Position numbers and translations under genes: made by a program
NCBI GenBank assembly: GCA_027924585.1
Contig: BSBM01000606.1
Location: 14,451,501-14,515,500, forward strand
Reading direction: 5' to 3'
DNA length: 64,000 nucleotides
DNA from: Larix kaempferi
Taxonomy: Eukaryota > Streptophyta > Pinopsida > Pinales > Pinaceae
The notes under the pieces: generated by a model
The model's input: only the letters and a program-made list of their open reading frames with translations
Databases searched by the model: none
What the model was told of the DNA's origin: nothing
Shown: in pieces, positions 1 to 11,815 of the stretch
How positions within the stretch are numbered: the first letter of the stretch is position 1
Layout of the letters: each line of letters opens with the position of its first letter

Positions 1-2340
1 TTCTAGTTCGGCAGGATTCACATTCTGGTTGGCATTTTGATTCAGACGTTGGTTTTGATTATGTGGTGGATTCTTATTCTGATTTGGATTTTAATTCTGC
101 AACTGCAATATATTTCCTTCCTGCCACTGCGCAATCAACTGCGGACAGTTTTCAACAGTGTGATTAGTAACAAAACAAAACGTAAACTGTGTCTATAATT
201 GTGGGCAATCTCACTGGTAGTGTCCCAACACTCCACAATTATAACATTGTACAGGTCCGTAGCCTCGTCCTCCTCCACGACCAGAACCTTCACCGCATCC
301 TTCCCAGAATCCACCACGCAATCCCTCCTGTTGCTGATACTGTGCTTGAGGAAACTGCTGCTGCATGGGATTCGGTTGCAGTGGCACACACTGTCCTGGC
401 TAAGTGCATGGTGTGGACTAAATGTACTGTGGCTGCTGCGGAGCCATCAACATCTGAGTATATTGTGGCATAAAATGGTGTGGTGGCTGCTGCGGTACAA
501 ACTGCACCTGTGGTTGAGGTAGCGATTGAGCCATCTATGGCTGCAACTGTTGTACAACATGCTAGTCATCCTTCACATAGAATGCATCGTACGTTCTCTC
601 CTGAAGCAAGCCATATGTGTGGCAATATTTGTCTTTATTTCCCATAGATTTGATGAAAGTACAATACAAATTCATCATCTTTGTGACCATTTTTTGCATG
701 TATTGACACTACTCATGTCAATGCCCATATACCTCACAGATGTGACACTATGGCATATCGCCGCCACTCAATGGGTTTGATGCTCCTGATTTCAGATAAT
801 TATGGAAGTCTGGAAAATTATCCTTAGTATGCCCCTCTCTGTGACATCGTGTACGTCACACCTCTTCACATTGTTCTTTACCCTTCTTAAGGTCTTGGAG
901 GCGTACCGTCACATTTTCCAACTGCGTCTGAATCTGCAACTTACCTGCTGCGTTCTCACCAATCGGTGAAGCTTCCAACCCCATTGCAATCTCCAGGGCT
1001 TCACTTGGTGTTGTCATGTTCTGTTGCATCAACGATAGTCAAATATGAGGTAGCAATGCCGCAATGAACCATTCTTTGTGCTGGACATTGCTCATGTCGA
1101 AGCTGACCCTTTCCATCAACGTTTTGAACCGTTGGTCAAAATCCTACACGGTTTCATTGGGATACTGCTTAATCTCTTTTAGTTCTGTAATGTACTGTGC
1201 TTCAGACTTGGGTTTTTAGAATTCCACAACCAATCCTTTTCTGATGCCATCCAACGTCTTTTCTGGAGATCCTGTCGAAACTTGCACAAACTTCATAAAC
1301 CAGTCCAATGTGTGACCTCGAAGAGTTATTACGAGTTGTCCTTTCTTGGCATCATCATCAGTAATTTGCTTAACATTCCATACTACTTCACATAAGAACC
1401 AATATTGCTCGGGATTATCTATTCCATTTCTGTGGAACAACAGTAACTTTGCATCTTCACCCTCCATCCTCTGCTTCCTTCCTACAGTCACTGAGCTACT
1501 AGAAATCAAGTTCTTTTGACTTGATGAACTCGGTGGTGTCAAAGTTGTATTTCTTACTGGTTGAGAGATAGTGAGTGGAGGTGTGGGCACGTTACTGCGG
1601 GGGTTTGGTCCTGCCTCTATCCTAGGTGTAGCTTAGTTGTCCTCGTCGGCACTTTTAGGTTTCTTTGTCTCATGTGGTCTTCCTTCATGGCCTTGCATTT
1701 CGATCATGGCAGGACCTTCTCTTGTCCTCTGCCTCTTTTCCTGTCGAAACCTTGCTCCTCCCCTCATAAGACTACTCTCTTCCTTGGCTTCCTTCATAGT
1801 CTTGTCGCAACCGCCCCCCTGCCATCGCAGTGTCCACAGCCTCCTCCCACCAGGGTTCTTACTGGTCGAGGTGCATCTTCATATTCCCTTTTTGTAAATA
1901 AGCATCTTAATGGACATCTGTAGCAACAACAAGAACCTCCTTCGCGGCCCATTGAAAATCTCCTGTTCAGCTTCACTATAAGACTTTATTGTATCAACTG
2001 CAAACTCAGTGATGTAGCCTTCCAGTATACTGTTGACCCAAACCTCAACAGCCCGTGATGCTTTTTTGTCAACTTCCTACAGCTCCTGGATCTATTTTGG
2101 GGTCCAAGCTGTTGGCTCACCACCTTGGAAGTTTCACTTCTGAAAGGTCAATTTTGCTAACCACTCATACAAGATGATTGGGAACTCGCAGAAAAAATAT
2201 TCGTGTGGATCGTCGTGGATGTACTTCGCCAACCACCAATCTATCAATAACCTAGGGTTTTGATTTTCTTTTTCAGTGAACTTTTGCAACTTTAGGTCGA
2301 ACCAATCTTGGATCTCCGGTCTTGTCGGATGCCACAACAT
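1..2340 (-). pseudogene. Degenerate Ty3/gypsy-type gag polyprotein, 3' end off the left edge
   Basis: Retrotransposon capsid/nucleocapsid remnant. Reading leftwards from a Met at 2338-2340, an N-terminal block (2134-2340) is followed by a Pro/Arg-rich linker (about 1590-1800). The capsid core at 1216-1590 carries the gag signature NPEQYWFLCE, then DDDAKKGQLV and a Trp-Phe pair. Downstream are three decayed zinc knuckles. The first, near 760-860, has lost its cysteines around GHTKDNFP and SGASNPLSGG. The second, near 565-680, reads CTFIKSMGNKDKYC. The third, near 205-250, is CYNCGVLGH with an in-frame stop before the last Cys. This multi-knuckle order matches a gag family I know from large plant genomes. 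Several stops and frame changes make it non-functional. Protease and RT would lie beyond position 1. Family assignment is by motif memory; the exact lineage is unknown. Confidence 0.75.
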
Positions 2341-2530
2341 ATCCTCCTTTCACTTCACGCTACGGTCCTGGAAATGGAACCATTTTTTGACACAAACCCA
2401 GTCGATAGAGGTTCCTCACTCTATCAACATCCTAACCCACGACGATCTCCTTGAGCACCGACCCATATAGGTTTTACCCTGTCCAACAACACCTGTGGAG
2501 CAGATGAGGTCTCACCCGAGATGTTCAAGG

Positions 2531-2547
2531 GAGAGTTGATGGAACCA
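2531..2547 (-). promoter_or_regulatory. Possible primer-binding site of the gag element
   Basis: On the minus strand the probable LTR ends in CA and is immediately followed by TGGTTCCATCAACTCTC. The position directly after the LTR and the TGG start fit a tRNA primer site. It is not the common TGGTATCAGAGC complementary to initiator tRNA-Met, so the primer is unknown. The rest of 2341-2530 is untranslated leader. Confidence 0.35.
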
Positions 2548-3206
2548 TGTTTTTGCCGAATGAAAGAGGATGTTGTGCATTTAACTGATCAATTATTGCA
2601 ACATTCAGAAATAGATATAAGCATTCAACTCAGGCATTTAGCATAATCACAACATCATTCAATAGATATTATCATTAACAAAACCATAAATGTGCAACAG
2701 ATATAACAGTAAAGCATTAATCGCAGCAAGGAAACATTGCATCATTCACAGATTCATAACGCATAATTAATTCACCATAGCGAAACGGAAAAGACACAAG
2801 GATTCTGCTCAAAAACTATGTCACCTCTTATTTATCTCCACAAAAACCCAGAAACAACAACATATTCAAGATTCTTCTCCTTATCTCTAGCTCTGTCAAG
2901 ATGATCAATCTATTAGCTATATCGACACTTACAATCCTACATCTATTTATAGGCTTTCTCCTTTACATTTACGGTCCACTTAGGAGACCACCTAACTACT
3001 TCTTTAACAAAATCTACAAAAAGATGACCCAAAATCCCACATAATGCGGTCCAAATGACCAAAAATACACATGATGCGGTCCAAATGACCAAAAACTGCA
3101 AAAAGTACTATCTCTATGCACCCTGCTTTCCTTCTTTTGTGGCATCCTTGTCCTTGCACAGGATCCACGATGCTGCGATGCTGACTCATGAAACCGCCTG
3201 CCAACA
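2548..3206 (-). repeat. Probable 5' LTR of the gag element
   Basis: On the minus strand this 659-bp block begins TGTTGGCAGG and ends GCAAAAACA, the TG...CA ends expected of an LTR. It sits directly upstream of the gag leader. A good TATA box (CTATAAATA) on the minus strand at 2944-2952 would drive transcription towards gag. The partner LTR would lie outside the window, so the boundaries rest on one copy only. Its outer end abuts the foldback element at 3208. Confidence 0.5.
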
Positions 3207-3207
3207 A

Positions 3208-3621
3208 TACTAGTACAAAATGAGAGATAAGTGACCCAAAAAAGGACAAAAATCCACATATAAATGACCACTTTTGAGTTGGCGACCACTGGTAGCAAAT
3301 TAGCGGTCATATATCACGCAACCAAAAATGTGGTCATATTTAGCTCTTTCATTTATAACTTATCTTGTGGTCATATATTTGGTCATATATTTGGTCATTA
3401 ATTTGGTAATATATTTGGTCATTAATCGTCACAATTAATGACCACATTTTTTGTCACATGATCAATGACCGCGAATTTGCTACTAGCGATCGCCAAATCA
3501 AAAGTGGTCATTTATATGCATATTTTGGTCATTTCTTTGGTCACTTATCTCTCATGTTGTAATAGTGGTCGTTTATATGCAAATTTTGGTCATTTTTTTA
3601 GTCATTTATCTCTTTTTAGTG
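3208..3621. mobile_element. CACTA-like foldback (MITE-like) element, copy 1
   Basis: A non-coding palindromic element. The left end TACTAGTACAAAATGAGAG is the inverted complement of the right-hand CTCATGTTGTAATAGTG (ending 3567), followed by a second decayed copy of the same terminus ending TTTTTAGTG at 3621. The interior is full of TGGTCATTTAT/ATAAATGACCA words in both orientations. Termini of the CACTAGTACAAAA type are typical of plant CACTA (En/Spm) DNA transposons, so this is probably a non-autonomous deletion derivative. No transposase is visible and no clear 3-bp target duplication is seen. Copy 2 is at 43922 and a diverged relative ends at 14216. Confidence 0.6.
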
Positions 3622-3637
3622 GTTTCAGAATATAAAT

Positions 3638-3708
3638 AGGGCGTAGTGGAATCGAACCACCAACCTCCTGCCTATAAGGCAGGTGCTCTACCATTGAGCT
3701 AGAACCCT
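3638..3708 (-). tRNA. tRNA-like sequence, anticodon UAU (Ile-like), probably a pseudo-tRNA
   Basis: On the minus strand a cloverleaf can be drawn. The D arm is GCTC/GAGC, the anticodon arm is CCTGC/GCAGG around loop CTTATAG (anticodon UAU), and the T arm surrounds TTCGATT. The internal pol III promoter boxes are good: A box TAGCTCAATGG and B box GGTTCGATTCC. The acceptor stem has two mismatches next to position 7. There is no CCA or clear intron. The same tRNA-like sequence sits at the same place beside the second foldback copy (44274-44344), so it may be part of a repeat rather than a working tRNA-Ile gene. Confidence 0.55.
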
Positions 3709-3719
3709 TAAATAGAACA

Positions 3720-5847
3720 CAAGAGCTTGAAAAATGAGCATTTGCTTGCGTGTTGTGGACAGCTTCTTGCAACGGTATCATGTACCATGAAAAATACCTC
3801 ATGTTAGTTTAAAAGATAATAAAATTATAATTATAATAAAAACACCAAATTACTGCTTCTGTACATATCAACATCTGCACCCTCCCATTATCTCAGATTA
3901 TTAATATCTTCACAAGTTGAATAATAGTACAGAAACCCTTTAGCTAAACTAAGATGATAGCAATTACAAGCCTCGTTTCCAATAATGAGATTGTTCCTAT
4001 TGATTGACTTGCCTATGAGAGGCATAGTCTAGTTTGAAAGTTATTTTTCTGAGTATAAAGGAAGGTCTTCACCCGATGTAAGTTATCAGACTTGTTTATT
4101 AGATTCTTTACTAATGTTATAAATTTGTTTAATTTAAACTACTGCTACTATTTACATGTTAGTACACATGTAGTACTAAGGACTCTTAATGCTTGTATTA
4201 CAATAATTTTGCATTTATACAAGCAAATAATTAATTAATTTGGATGACTGTGTGTGTATATATATACACATTAGCAAAAGATAACTAAGATAACTAAAAT
4301 AAACTGTTGTTAGCCGGCATGTTTTTCAATTGTTTTTTAAATATACAAACGATAATTAATTATTTCTGACCCTGTAAAGCTACCAATTACGAGTATGGAC
4401 TAATTTTATTTTATTTTTATGTACAATTAATAAGAATTGTGATTATTTATTTCTCTCAAGACACAAACAGAAGTCAAGCCAGCTTATCCAAATAATTTTC
4501 ATCTCATAGTTTCCAAGCAAATGGTTTTCTTTTCCCTTTGGTACAGAAATAAGAAATATTCTCACTTGGAGGGCACTAATCTGCTAAAAGTAAAAGAAAG
4601 TTGACTTGCACATAATCAGTAATATTAGAAAATGGAAATTAAACATTACACATTAATAAACTGAAAGGCTTAAACTCTGGTTACCACCTGTCCACGGCTT
4701 GAAGTCTCCAAGGGTTTCCTGTGCATGGTTACATGGTAGTGATTAAAAAATATAAAAACCTCAAATTGACTATATCCTATAATTTCCTAGATAGAATTAG
4801 TCAAGCGCTCAACCAAGGGAGGATATTTGCACGGAGACTACTAGAAGTGGAATGAATAATTTGTTGGAGTATTTTTTGACTTTGTGTGAAGAATATACTG
4901 CTAATAAAAAAATTGCAGGTCCATAGGTCGAGAAAGAATGCCATTGCAAGGTTTATTCTATGCATGTTTTGTGGTCGTTTGTTTGCAAATCATCTTCACC
5001 ATCTTCTCTATTTCTCTACGAATATATATTATTTCAATAAATTAGCAAAACTTTCCATACTTATCATACCAAAATCTAGTCCCTCGTACTTTCCCAATAT
5101 CTGTCGCACCTTTCATACTGTGTTTGGTAGCAAAGAATACAAAATTTATTGTTTGTCAGTTCTTATATCCATATACTGACTTTCCCAAAGCCATCGACAT
5201 TTGCAATAGGCTAAAAAATCACTACTAAACAAATGTGAGACCCTTGAATAGGCAAATATTTTGACAATTTTCATTGGGCACATCTAAAAACCAAACGATA
5301 AAACATGTATGCAGGTATCAATGTAGAACAAATATTTGGCATTTTGGAGAATTAGAGAAAAAAAAAAGGGAGGTGATTCTTAGCTCTACAATTGCCACCA
5401 CTGTAAGAGTTTATAGTGTAGATATGTAGTAGTTCCCAAGGAGGTACTGTAGTGCAAGCTTGAGCAGCAATATCAACAATGTTGTGAAGCCAAAAGGAAC
5501 ATGCCTATGGGGCATCCTCAATGCCCTTCAAAGACTCTCAAAGAGAGGAGTTAGAGGTGAGGGGGGAGAAATCCTTCTTCTAGTGTTTGCAGTAAAACAA
5601 GAAACTCTAGGGAAGGTGTGTCTTGTTTGAATGCAGGATCTGTTATGTGATTTAAACACTTTCTTTAGCTCATGATGCAATTAAAGCATGCCAAACACTA
5701 TGTGAAGATAATAAGTAGCCTAGCACTTATTGCCAAATTATTTGGCATTTTTCTAAAATTAAAAATTAAAAAAAAAAGTGTGAAACCTGAGCTAAAGTAA
5801 CTGAAGGCTGAAGATAAAAGGCGAGATCTATGTTTCCCTGTTTTTAC
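3720..5847. other. Non-coding stretch, nothing recognised
   Basis: AT-rich DNA with only short chance open frames. A small alternating run (TGTGTGTATATATATACACA, 4249-4270) is the only simple repeat noticed. I could assign no gene, LTR or RNA. Confidence 0.5.
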
Positions 5848-6237
5848 AGTATTTTGAATGGTTCTTACTACCAAGATGGAGTGTTAGTGAGAAAATCATA
5901 GTTTCTAGACTTTACTCTCCAACACAAAAACCGCAAACAATTAGCAGAATACAAAAAAACTGCAGCTCTTGTTCCTAGAGAGAAATATTAGCAGTCTTGT
6001 TCCTGGATAGAAAACGTAGTAGTCCTTCATATGCTTTCCACCTTCAAAGCATATTCCATCGATACTATTGGACACGCAATCCAAATTCCTTCACCAATGA
6101 GTCTTCTCGATGAGATTCTTTGTCTTCACAAGTTATGTTAATAAGTGATAGCTTCACAGGCTAATATCCCACTCTCTACACCAAAGCAGGGATTTGAGAA
6201 ACACCCACAATCAACACCAATAGTATTGAACTGGCAA
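5848..6237. repeat. Direct repeat, copy 1 of 2 (about 390 bp)
   Basis: Begins ACAGTATTTTGAATGGTTCT and ends in CACCAATAGTATTGAACTGG. It is closely matched by 7027-7421, about 1.18 kb downstream in the same orientation, with small indels. There is no coding potential. The pair could be the termini of a very short LTR (TRIM-like) unit, but TG...CA ends and a target duplication are not evident, so a plain segmental duplication is equally possible. Confidence 0.65.
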
Positions 6238-7026
6238 GATAAGGATGAAATCTGCACTTCTAATAAAAAAACAGGATAATTCTATTGGACCAAAAATTTG
6301 CGTGTCTTGGTAACAATGGGACTTTTATTGGTAAAAGTCTTTGTCTTGGATCAAACCAATATACTGTCCATAATATGGTATATTGGAAAGGAACTATGAG
6401 AAACAAATATACATTGCTTTTAGTTGTGGTATATTTGTTTGAGATATGGGATGTCTTGGTCCGTCTCCCTAAACAAAGTAATAGAAAAAGTCTAAAACAT
6501 TAGCTCTTATTCTCAGAAATTTCCACTTTACACTTAACAAATGTAAAACATAATGACTGATGCATAGATGCTTCTATCTTGGTACCACCCATAAGTTAGA
6601 AGACTAGTCATTTCCTAAAATTTGAGAGTCCAATTTATTTGACCATAAATACAGTGACACTAAGCAAAGAGGAAACAAAAAAACTAATATAAAAATGTGA
6701 CATGATTTTCTAAGGCATACCTGAGTGGTTTCTAAATTTGTAGCATGGAGTAATGGATCATGAAAGTCAGAGTCAATTACCCTTTGACATATTTTAATGA
6801 AGTCCATATGTTATTGTAGCGTTCATTTAATAAAGAGGCGCAACAATATTATCCACCCTTGCCAGTCTCCACGCTTTTCAAGGTGAAATGATGCAGCTTT
6901 TCACTTGTTCTCATCTTCAACACGAACTATATATTTGTAGAAAACACTATCATGCTCCACTTCACGCAGCTCAAAGATAAATTAGGGTTTCACCCTTGGA
7001 GAGAATGCGCAGCTCAAGTCATTGTA
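6238..7026. other. Spacer between the direct repeats
   Basis: Sequence between the two 390-bp copies. The short open frames at 6285-6503 (+) and 6604-6807 (-) match nothing I recognise. No primer-binding site or polypurine tract was seen to support an LTR-element reading. Confidence 0.4.
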
Positions 7027-7421
7027 CAGTATTTTGAATGGTTCTAACTTCTTACTACCAAGATGGAGCTTTAGTGAGAAACTCATAGTTTCTAGACTTT
7101 ACTCTCCAACACAAAAAACACAAACAATTAGTAGAATACAAAAAAACTATAGCTCTTGTTCCTAGAGAGAAATATTAGCAGTCTTGTTCCTAGAGAGAAA
7201 ACCTAGTAGTCCTTCATAAGATTTCCACTTTCAAATCATATTCCATCGATACTAGTGTACACACAATCCAAATTCCTTCACCAATGAGTCTTCTTGATGA
7301 GAGTCTTTGTCTTCACAAGTTGTGTCAAAAAGTGATAGCTTCATAGGCTTATATCCCACTCTCTACACCAATGCAAGGATTTGAGAAACACCCATGATCA
7401 ACACCAACAGTCTTCAACTGG
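7027..7421. repeat. Direct repeat, copy 2 of 2
   Basis: Matches 5848-6237 along its whole length, including the segments TTTCTAGACTTTACTCTCC and CCACTCTCTACACCAA. Divergence is a scatter of point changes plus a short insertion (AACTTC) near the start, so the duplication is not recent. Confidence 0.65.
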
Positions 7422-8851
7422 TATTCAATGATCTTCTGCTAACTTGTTGGATTCATATACTTCAATGCATCTCCAAATTGATAATAGACTTCACTTGTAA
7501 TGAATCTCCATGGAGCAGTAGGCTTGTATCCACACAATTTCAACGGAGAACCACTAAATTGTTCAATGATATTATAGACAAGGGAGTTCAAAATATTGGG
7601 GTTTCCACCAATCTGGTAGGAAGCCAAATAAGGAAGTCTATTAGTTCAATGCAGGAGAAATGAACAAACCTTGATGGCCACAAGATTAGGGAGTTTGTTG
7701 CGTATACAGTTTTAATATATATTTAGTCTAAGATTTATAAGTTCTTACAGGAACTTTCTTGCAGTTTTTACAGCCCATGCCGGGCTTGTTGGACTTTTCT
7801 ATAGTTTAGAAGCCCCAAAGCAGGTTCATTTGACAATTGTTTAACATTCCAGTTTTACTTGGTTGTTTCAAGTGATAGATGGAATTAAAAATAACATCGA
7901 TTTTCATTAATAGTACATTAATCAACTACACTTGGCAAGGAAAAGCATGGAGGCTAGGAGAACTATACATAGAGAAGTGGCCTCTACTTGGACAACTGTA
8001 ACAACTATTTAAATACAGGAATGTAATCATCAGTCACAATTCACAAAAATAATCTCAACACCCACAGCTAATCAAATATTAAATAATATTTTAATAAAAA
8101 TTACGAACTAATATTTTCTACAAAATTTAAACTTAACCTTAGAGGAAGAGTTTCTTAACTTAGGTATTGAGATCATCAAGTTATTGAGTTACAGTATTAA
8201 GTTCCTAAAGATGTTCATTATCTAAAGAAACCTTGTTCTAGTAGCTTGCAAATTGTATACTCAATAATGAAGACACAAATTACAAAGAAACAACTTCAAA
8301 TTCAATTCACTATTATTTGTCCATAATAAAAGGTGGTTAAAGAAAGTACTATGGGATTGCATCAGACTTGGATTTGAATCTTTATGTTGAACTTCAAACA
8401 ATTCAACCTTTTTCATTGTGGTCTATAGGATACAACTGACACTTTTTCCATTGACTGCTCTAGCATGCTGGAAAAACTTTCACTTGAAAAATAATGGAAT
8501 GGAAGAGATTTTTTGGAGGGACTCTTCAATCATACGAGATACCCTCCCTGCCATTAGCAAATGCTCACCTTAATAACAAGAGAGCCTTGATGCACCCTCT
8601 GGAACTAGGGTAGATCCAAGAAATATCTCTTTCCACTAGACCATGAATCTTTAGTTGAAGCAAATAAAATCAAATAAGAAACCATGGACATTTATCGACG
8701 CTCACTAGTTTTTTAGTCGGGAACTTCGGTTCCAAAGGAAACATGCAACATCATGCTCCACTACTAGTCACACCTTTATTTTGTAGGATGCAGCGTGAGG
8801 AAATTGAGCACTCTTGTCTCCAAATAAACATGATAGAGCACTGCCTAGTCT
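7422..8851. other. No gene recognised; one unexplained open segment
   Basis: The minus strand at 7439-7627 is open for 62 codons and contains GGNPNILNSLVYNIIEQFSG. That looks protein-like in composition, but I cannot assign a family, and it has no recognisable neighbour exons. The rest (7700-8850) is AT-rich with no coding signal. Confidence 0.3.
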
Positions 8852-9370
8852 CACGCTTCATATGCAATCCTCACACACAAGATAATAAAATAGACTTCAC
8901 TCAGAGAGGTGTGATTCATGCAACAATCAACAATACGAATGCAGATATTTGAGAGACATGGAGCAATGTAACCTGCAGCTCTAGTCTTCAATGGGCTCAC
9001 TCTCTATGACTAGGCTCATGCTCCCACTATAAATGCAACTCTTCAATGTGGAGGTAGATGAGGATAGGTCACATTATCAACCGTAGCTCCAAGAGAAGGA
9101 ACATAACAAACAATGGAGGTTGATACATTCAATGGTAGCAATAGTCTACAAAGAACACTAAACACTTCAATGTTGAAAATTAGGGTTTCGGTGCAGCTAT
9201 TCAAAGACGAGATTCAACGTAGTGTCTTTGCTCTTCAATGTTTCACAATACTTTGCGCTAAACAGGAAACAAATACAAGAAACCAACTATACTTTCATAA
9301 AAATTGTATAATATACCCCTAGACAACTATCTCTGCATAATAGTGTATATGAAACCCACAAAATATCGAA
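8852..9370. repeat. Tandem duplication, unit 1
   Basis: About 520 bp running from the CACGCTTCATATGCAATCC segment to ATGAAACCCACAAAATATC, repeated at 9402-9921 with an offset of about 550 bp and many point differences. The unit contains AAAATTAGGGTTTCGGTGCAG. Short frames in it are not conserved between the copies, which argues against a coding role. Confidence 0.7.
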
Positions 9371-9401
9371 GACTTACCATATTCCCTCGGTGGCCTATTC
9401 G

Positions 9402-9921
9402 CACGCTTCCTATGCAAGCCTCATGCACAAGATTGTAAAGCAGACTTCACACAAAGAGGTGTAATGCATGCAACAATCAACAGTACCAATGCAGAGATTT
9501 GAGAGACACAGAGAAATGTAACCTGCAGCTCTAGTCTTCAATGGGCTCACTCTCTACCACCGGGCTCATGCTCCCACTCTCAAAGCAGCTCTTCAATGTG
9601 GAGGTAGATGAGGATAGGTCACATTATCAACCGAAGCTCTAAGAGATGGAACATACCAAAAGATGGAGGTTGAAACATTCAATGGTAGCAATAGTCTGAA
9701 AAGAAACACTAAATAGTTCAATGTTGAAAATTAGGGTTTCGGTGCAGCTCTACAAAAATGAGATTCAACGTAGTGTCTTCACTCTTTAATGTTTCACAAG
9801 ACTTTGCACTAAACAGGAAACAAATACAAGAAACCAACTACACTTTCAGAAAAATTGTATAATATACCCCTAGACAGTTATCTCTGCATAATAGTGTATA
9901 TGAAACCCACAAAATATTTAA
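9402..9921. repeat. Tandem duplication, unit 2
   Basis: Second copy of the unit at 8852-9370, same orientation, beginning CACGCTTCCTATGCAAGCC. The boundary between the copies (9371-9401) is a short unique linker (CTTACCATATTCCCTCGG). Confidence 0.7.
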
Positions 9922-10170
9922 CATATTCCCTCCATGGGACAAATAATGAACTTGGGCTCCTTCCAGTAGACCTGTTGAAAGTAACATTTTGGTGCTTGTT
10001 GGTACCTCTGTGAAACTCATAAGATAAGAATAGGAGGGTATGTAGGGAAGGAATATTAATGCGCAATGAAATCGCTATAGGATCTGCCAAAGCCATTAGC
10101 CATTTTAGTAATAATTAATACTCATCTCCATTGGAGTAAAGAAAACGGGGGAAGGAATTCAATTACTTAC

Positions 10171-10379
10171 TCGAATACCATGGTTAATGTCCAAAACTTG
10201 AATGAGCTTGAGACCTCCATCTTTAATGAAAACATTGATGGAAGTAGAGTCGGCATTGATATTTGTTTCAACCAATTCCTTTACGGCTGAGAAACGACAA
10301 TGGATAACTTCTCCTTCTACAATTCGATTCACTATGGACTCTTCAAGCCCAGGGATGGGTTTAGATAATAAATCTATTC
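10171..10379 (-). pseudogene. MLH1: Isolated exon resembling the N-terminal ATPase exon of MLH1
   Basis: MLH1 is the MutL-homologue ATPase of DNA mismatch repair in the nucleus. The minus-strand frame reads LEESIVNRIVEGEV, SAVKELVETNINADSTSI and IKDGGLKLIQVLDINHGIR. This matches MLH1 motif I (ESVVNRIAAGEV...KELVENSLDA) and motif II (DDGHGI) in order and spacing. Key residues are changed: the metal-binding Asn of ELVEN is Thr, and the DxGxG aspartate motif reads DINHG. The exon ends at a perfect donor CGA|GTAAGT at 10171. A stop lies just upstream near 10381 and no Met precedes the motif. No further MLH1 exons were found on either side. Probably a captured or left-over fragment of a dead copy. 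Confidence 0.75.
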
Positions 10380-11229
10380 TCTAGATTTTAGGGTTTGGAA
10401 GGATAAAAATACAAATCCTGAAATCTTGAACTATATAATTCATGAGCTCTGGCTGTCCTGGACAATGTTTCTTAGCTCCTAATTTTTTTCTTATGAGCTC
10501 CTTCCTTGCAGATTCCCTTCAGAACATAAGCCCGTACCTAGACAATTTAGGGCATTGACAATATGCAAACCCTATAGAATTCCAAAGTAACTAATGTGAA
10601 GATCCAAAAAATAAATAGAATAAAAAGAATTATATGGGTTTAATGTATACAAGAAGTAAGCCCATTTAAATTCCCCAGGAAGAATAGATTTACTTGGTGG
10701 AATCTTACAATATGCATTACCTGCAGCAAACACCCCAGTCGTCTTGCTTACCCAACAGATAGTTGATACTTTCATTCCCTGCCAACATCCTTTAGCATAT
10801 AAAACCCCTAGAGTACTTCGTTACATTTTCGGGGTTGGTTAGGCACTACTCAACTTACCTTCTTCTCCAACTTAATTCTACCCTCAATCCTAACATGCAA
10901 CATATTCCCTCAATCCATTGAATCGTAGATATAAACTAATCTATCACCTTATCTTGGACCTTAGATTTTTTTCCCTAAAAGAGCTAGCTCGAAGGTAAAG
11001 TTAGGAAAGGTTAGGTAATGATGGGCATAAGTCCACTAACTTCGTAACTCCGATAAGCCCTTGACCTTTACGAAAACTTACCAAGCGGACTATTTATTTT
11101 TCCAACGGAACAAAGGAGAGATGATAAAAAATTCCTACCATATTTAATCCAAAATGTCCCTTTTTATGGCACTCTATGGGTATAATTTTTCATCCATCAC
11201 ATCATCACCTCTAAGAGGGAAACCTAAGG
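10380..11229. other. No gene recognised
   Basis: Non-coding. A minus-strand stretch near 10720-10775 contains TTGVFAAGN, superficially like a pyridine-nucleotide oxidoreductase motif, but it is too short to call. Confidence 0.4.
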
Positions 11230-11815
11230 TTCAGGTGGTGGAGAATCATATCCAGCACAAGTAAGAGGTTTTCTATCTATTGAAGGACAACTTGGTTATA
11301 GTAAAAAATAAGAGGAAACAACAAGCAGATCAACATCGCAATGAAAAGCACTTTTAGGTGGGGATTGGGTATTTCTGATTCTACAACCATAAAAACAAAT
11401 ATCCCTCAAGAAAAAAATAAAACCAATAAAGTAGCACAAAAGTACTATGGTCCATATGAAGTGTTATATAGGATTTACAATATGGCTTACAAACTGGAGT
11501 TGCCTCCTTCACATGTATATCCGATATTCCATGTTTCATGTTTTACAAGGTAATTAGTGATAGTGTTCTAGTTAAAACTAATATTCCAGAGCTCAATTAA
11601 GAGGGAAAACAATACTATAACCTACATCAGTCATTGATATAAGGATCAAGCCACTAAGGACTATAGAAATGATTGACTACCTCATCAAGTGGAAGAAAAT
11701 TCTGACAAAATATGTGACTTGGGAAGAGGTGTCCTTCATACGAAAACATCCACATTTGATCAACGTTGAGGGAACCACTTCTTTTAGGGGAAGGAACATG
11801 TTAATACCCTATGTC
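11230..11815 (+). pseudogene. Ty3/gypsy fragment: integrase C-terminus and chromodomain
   Basis: Pieces in shifting frames follow the usual end of chromovirus pol. KQQADQH is near 11320-11340. A frame at 11341-11553 contains KYYGPYEVLYRIYNMAYKLE and then HVYPIFHVSC, the GPY/F-type integrase tail. After two stops, 11669-11810 reads IDYLIKWKKILTKYVTWEE followed by HPHLIN, a chromodomain. This resembles the C-terminus of element C (about 46200-46720). RT, RNase H, LTRs and target duplication are absent, so it is an old truncated copy, broken by stops and frameshifts. Confidence 0.8.

Noticed and set aside
1561-1923. 120-codon plus-strand frame
   Set aside because: Antisense to the Pro/Arg-rich linker of the minus-strand gag remnant.
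10572-10775. Minus-strand TTGVFAAGN, resembling a thioredoxin-reductase or flavoprotein motif
   Set aside because: Only about nine residues match, with no nucleotide-binding motif or neighbour exon.
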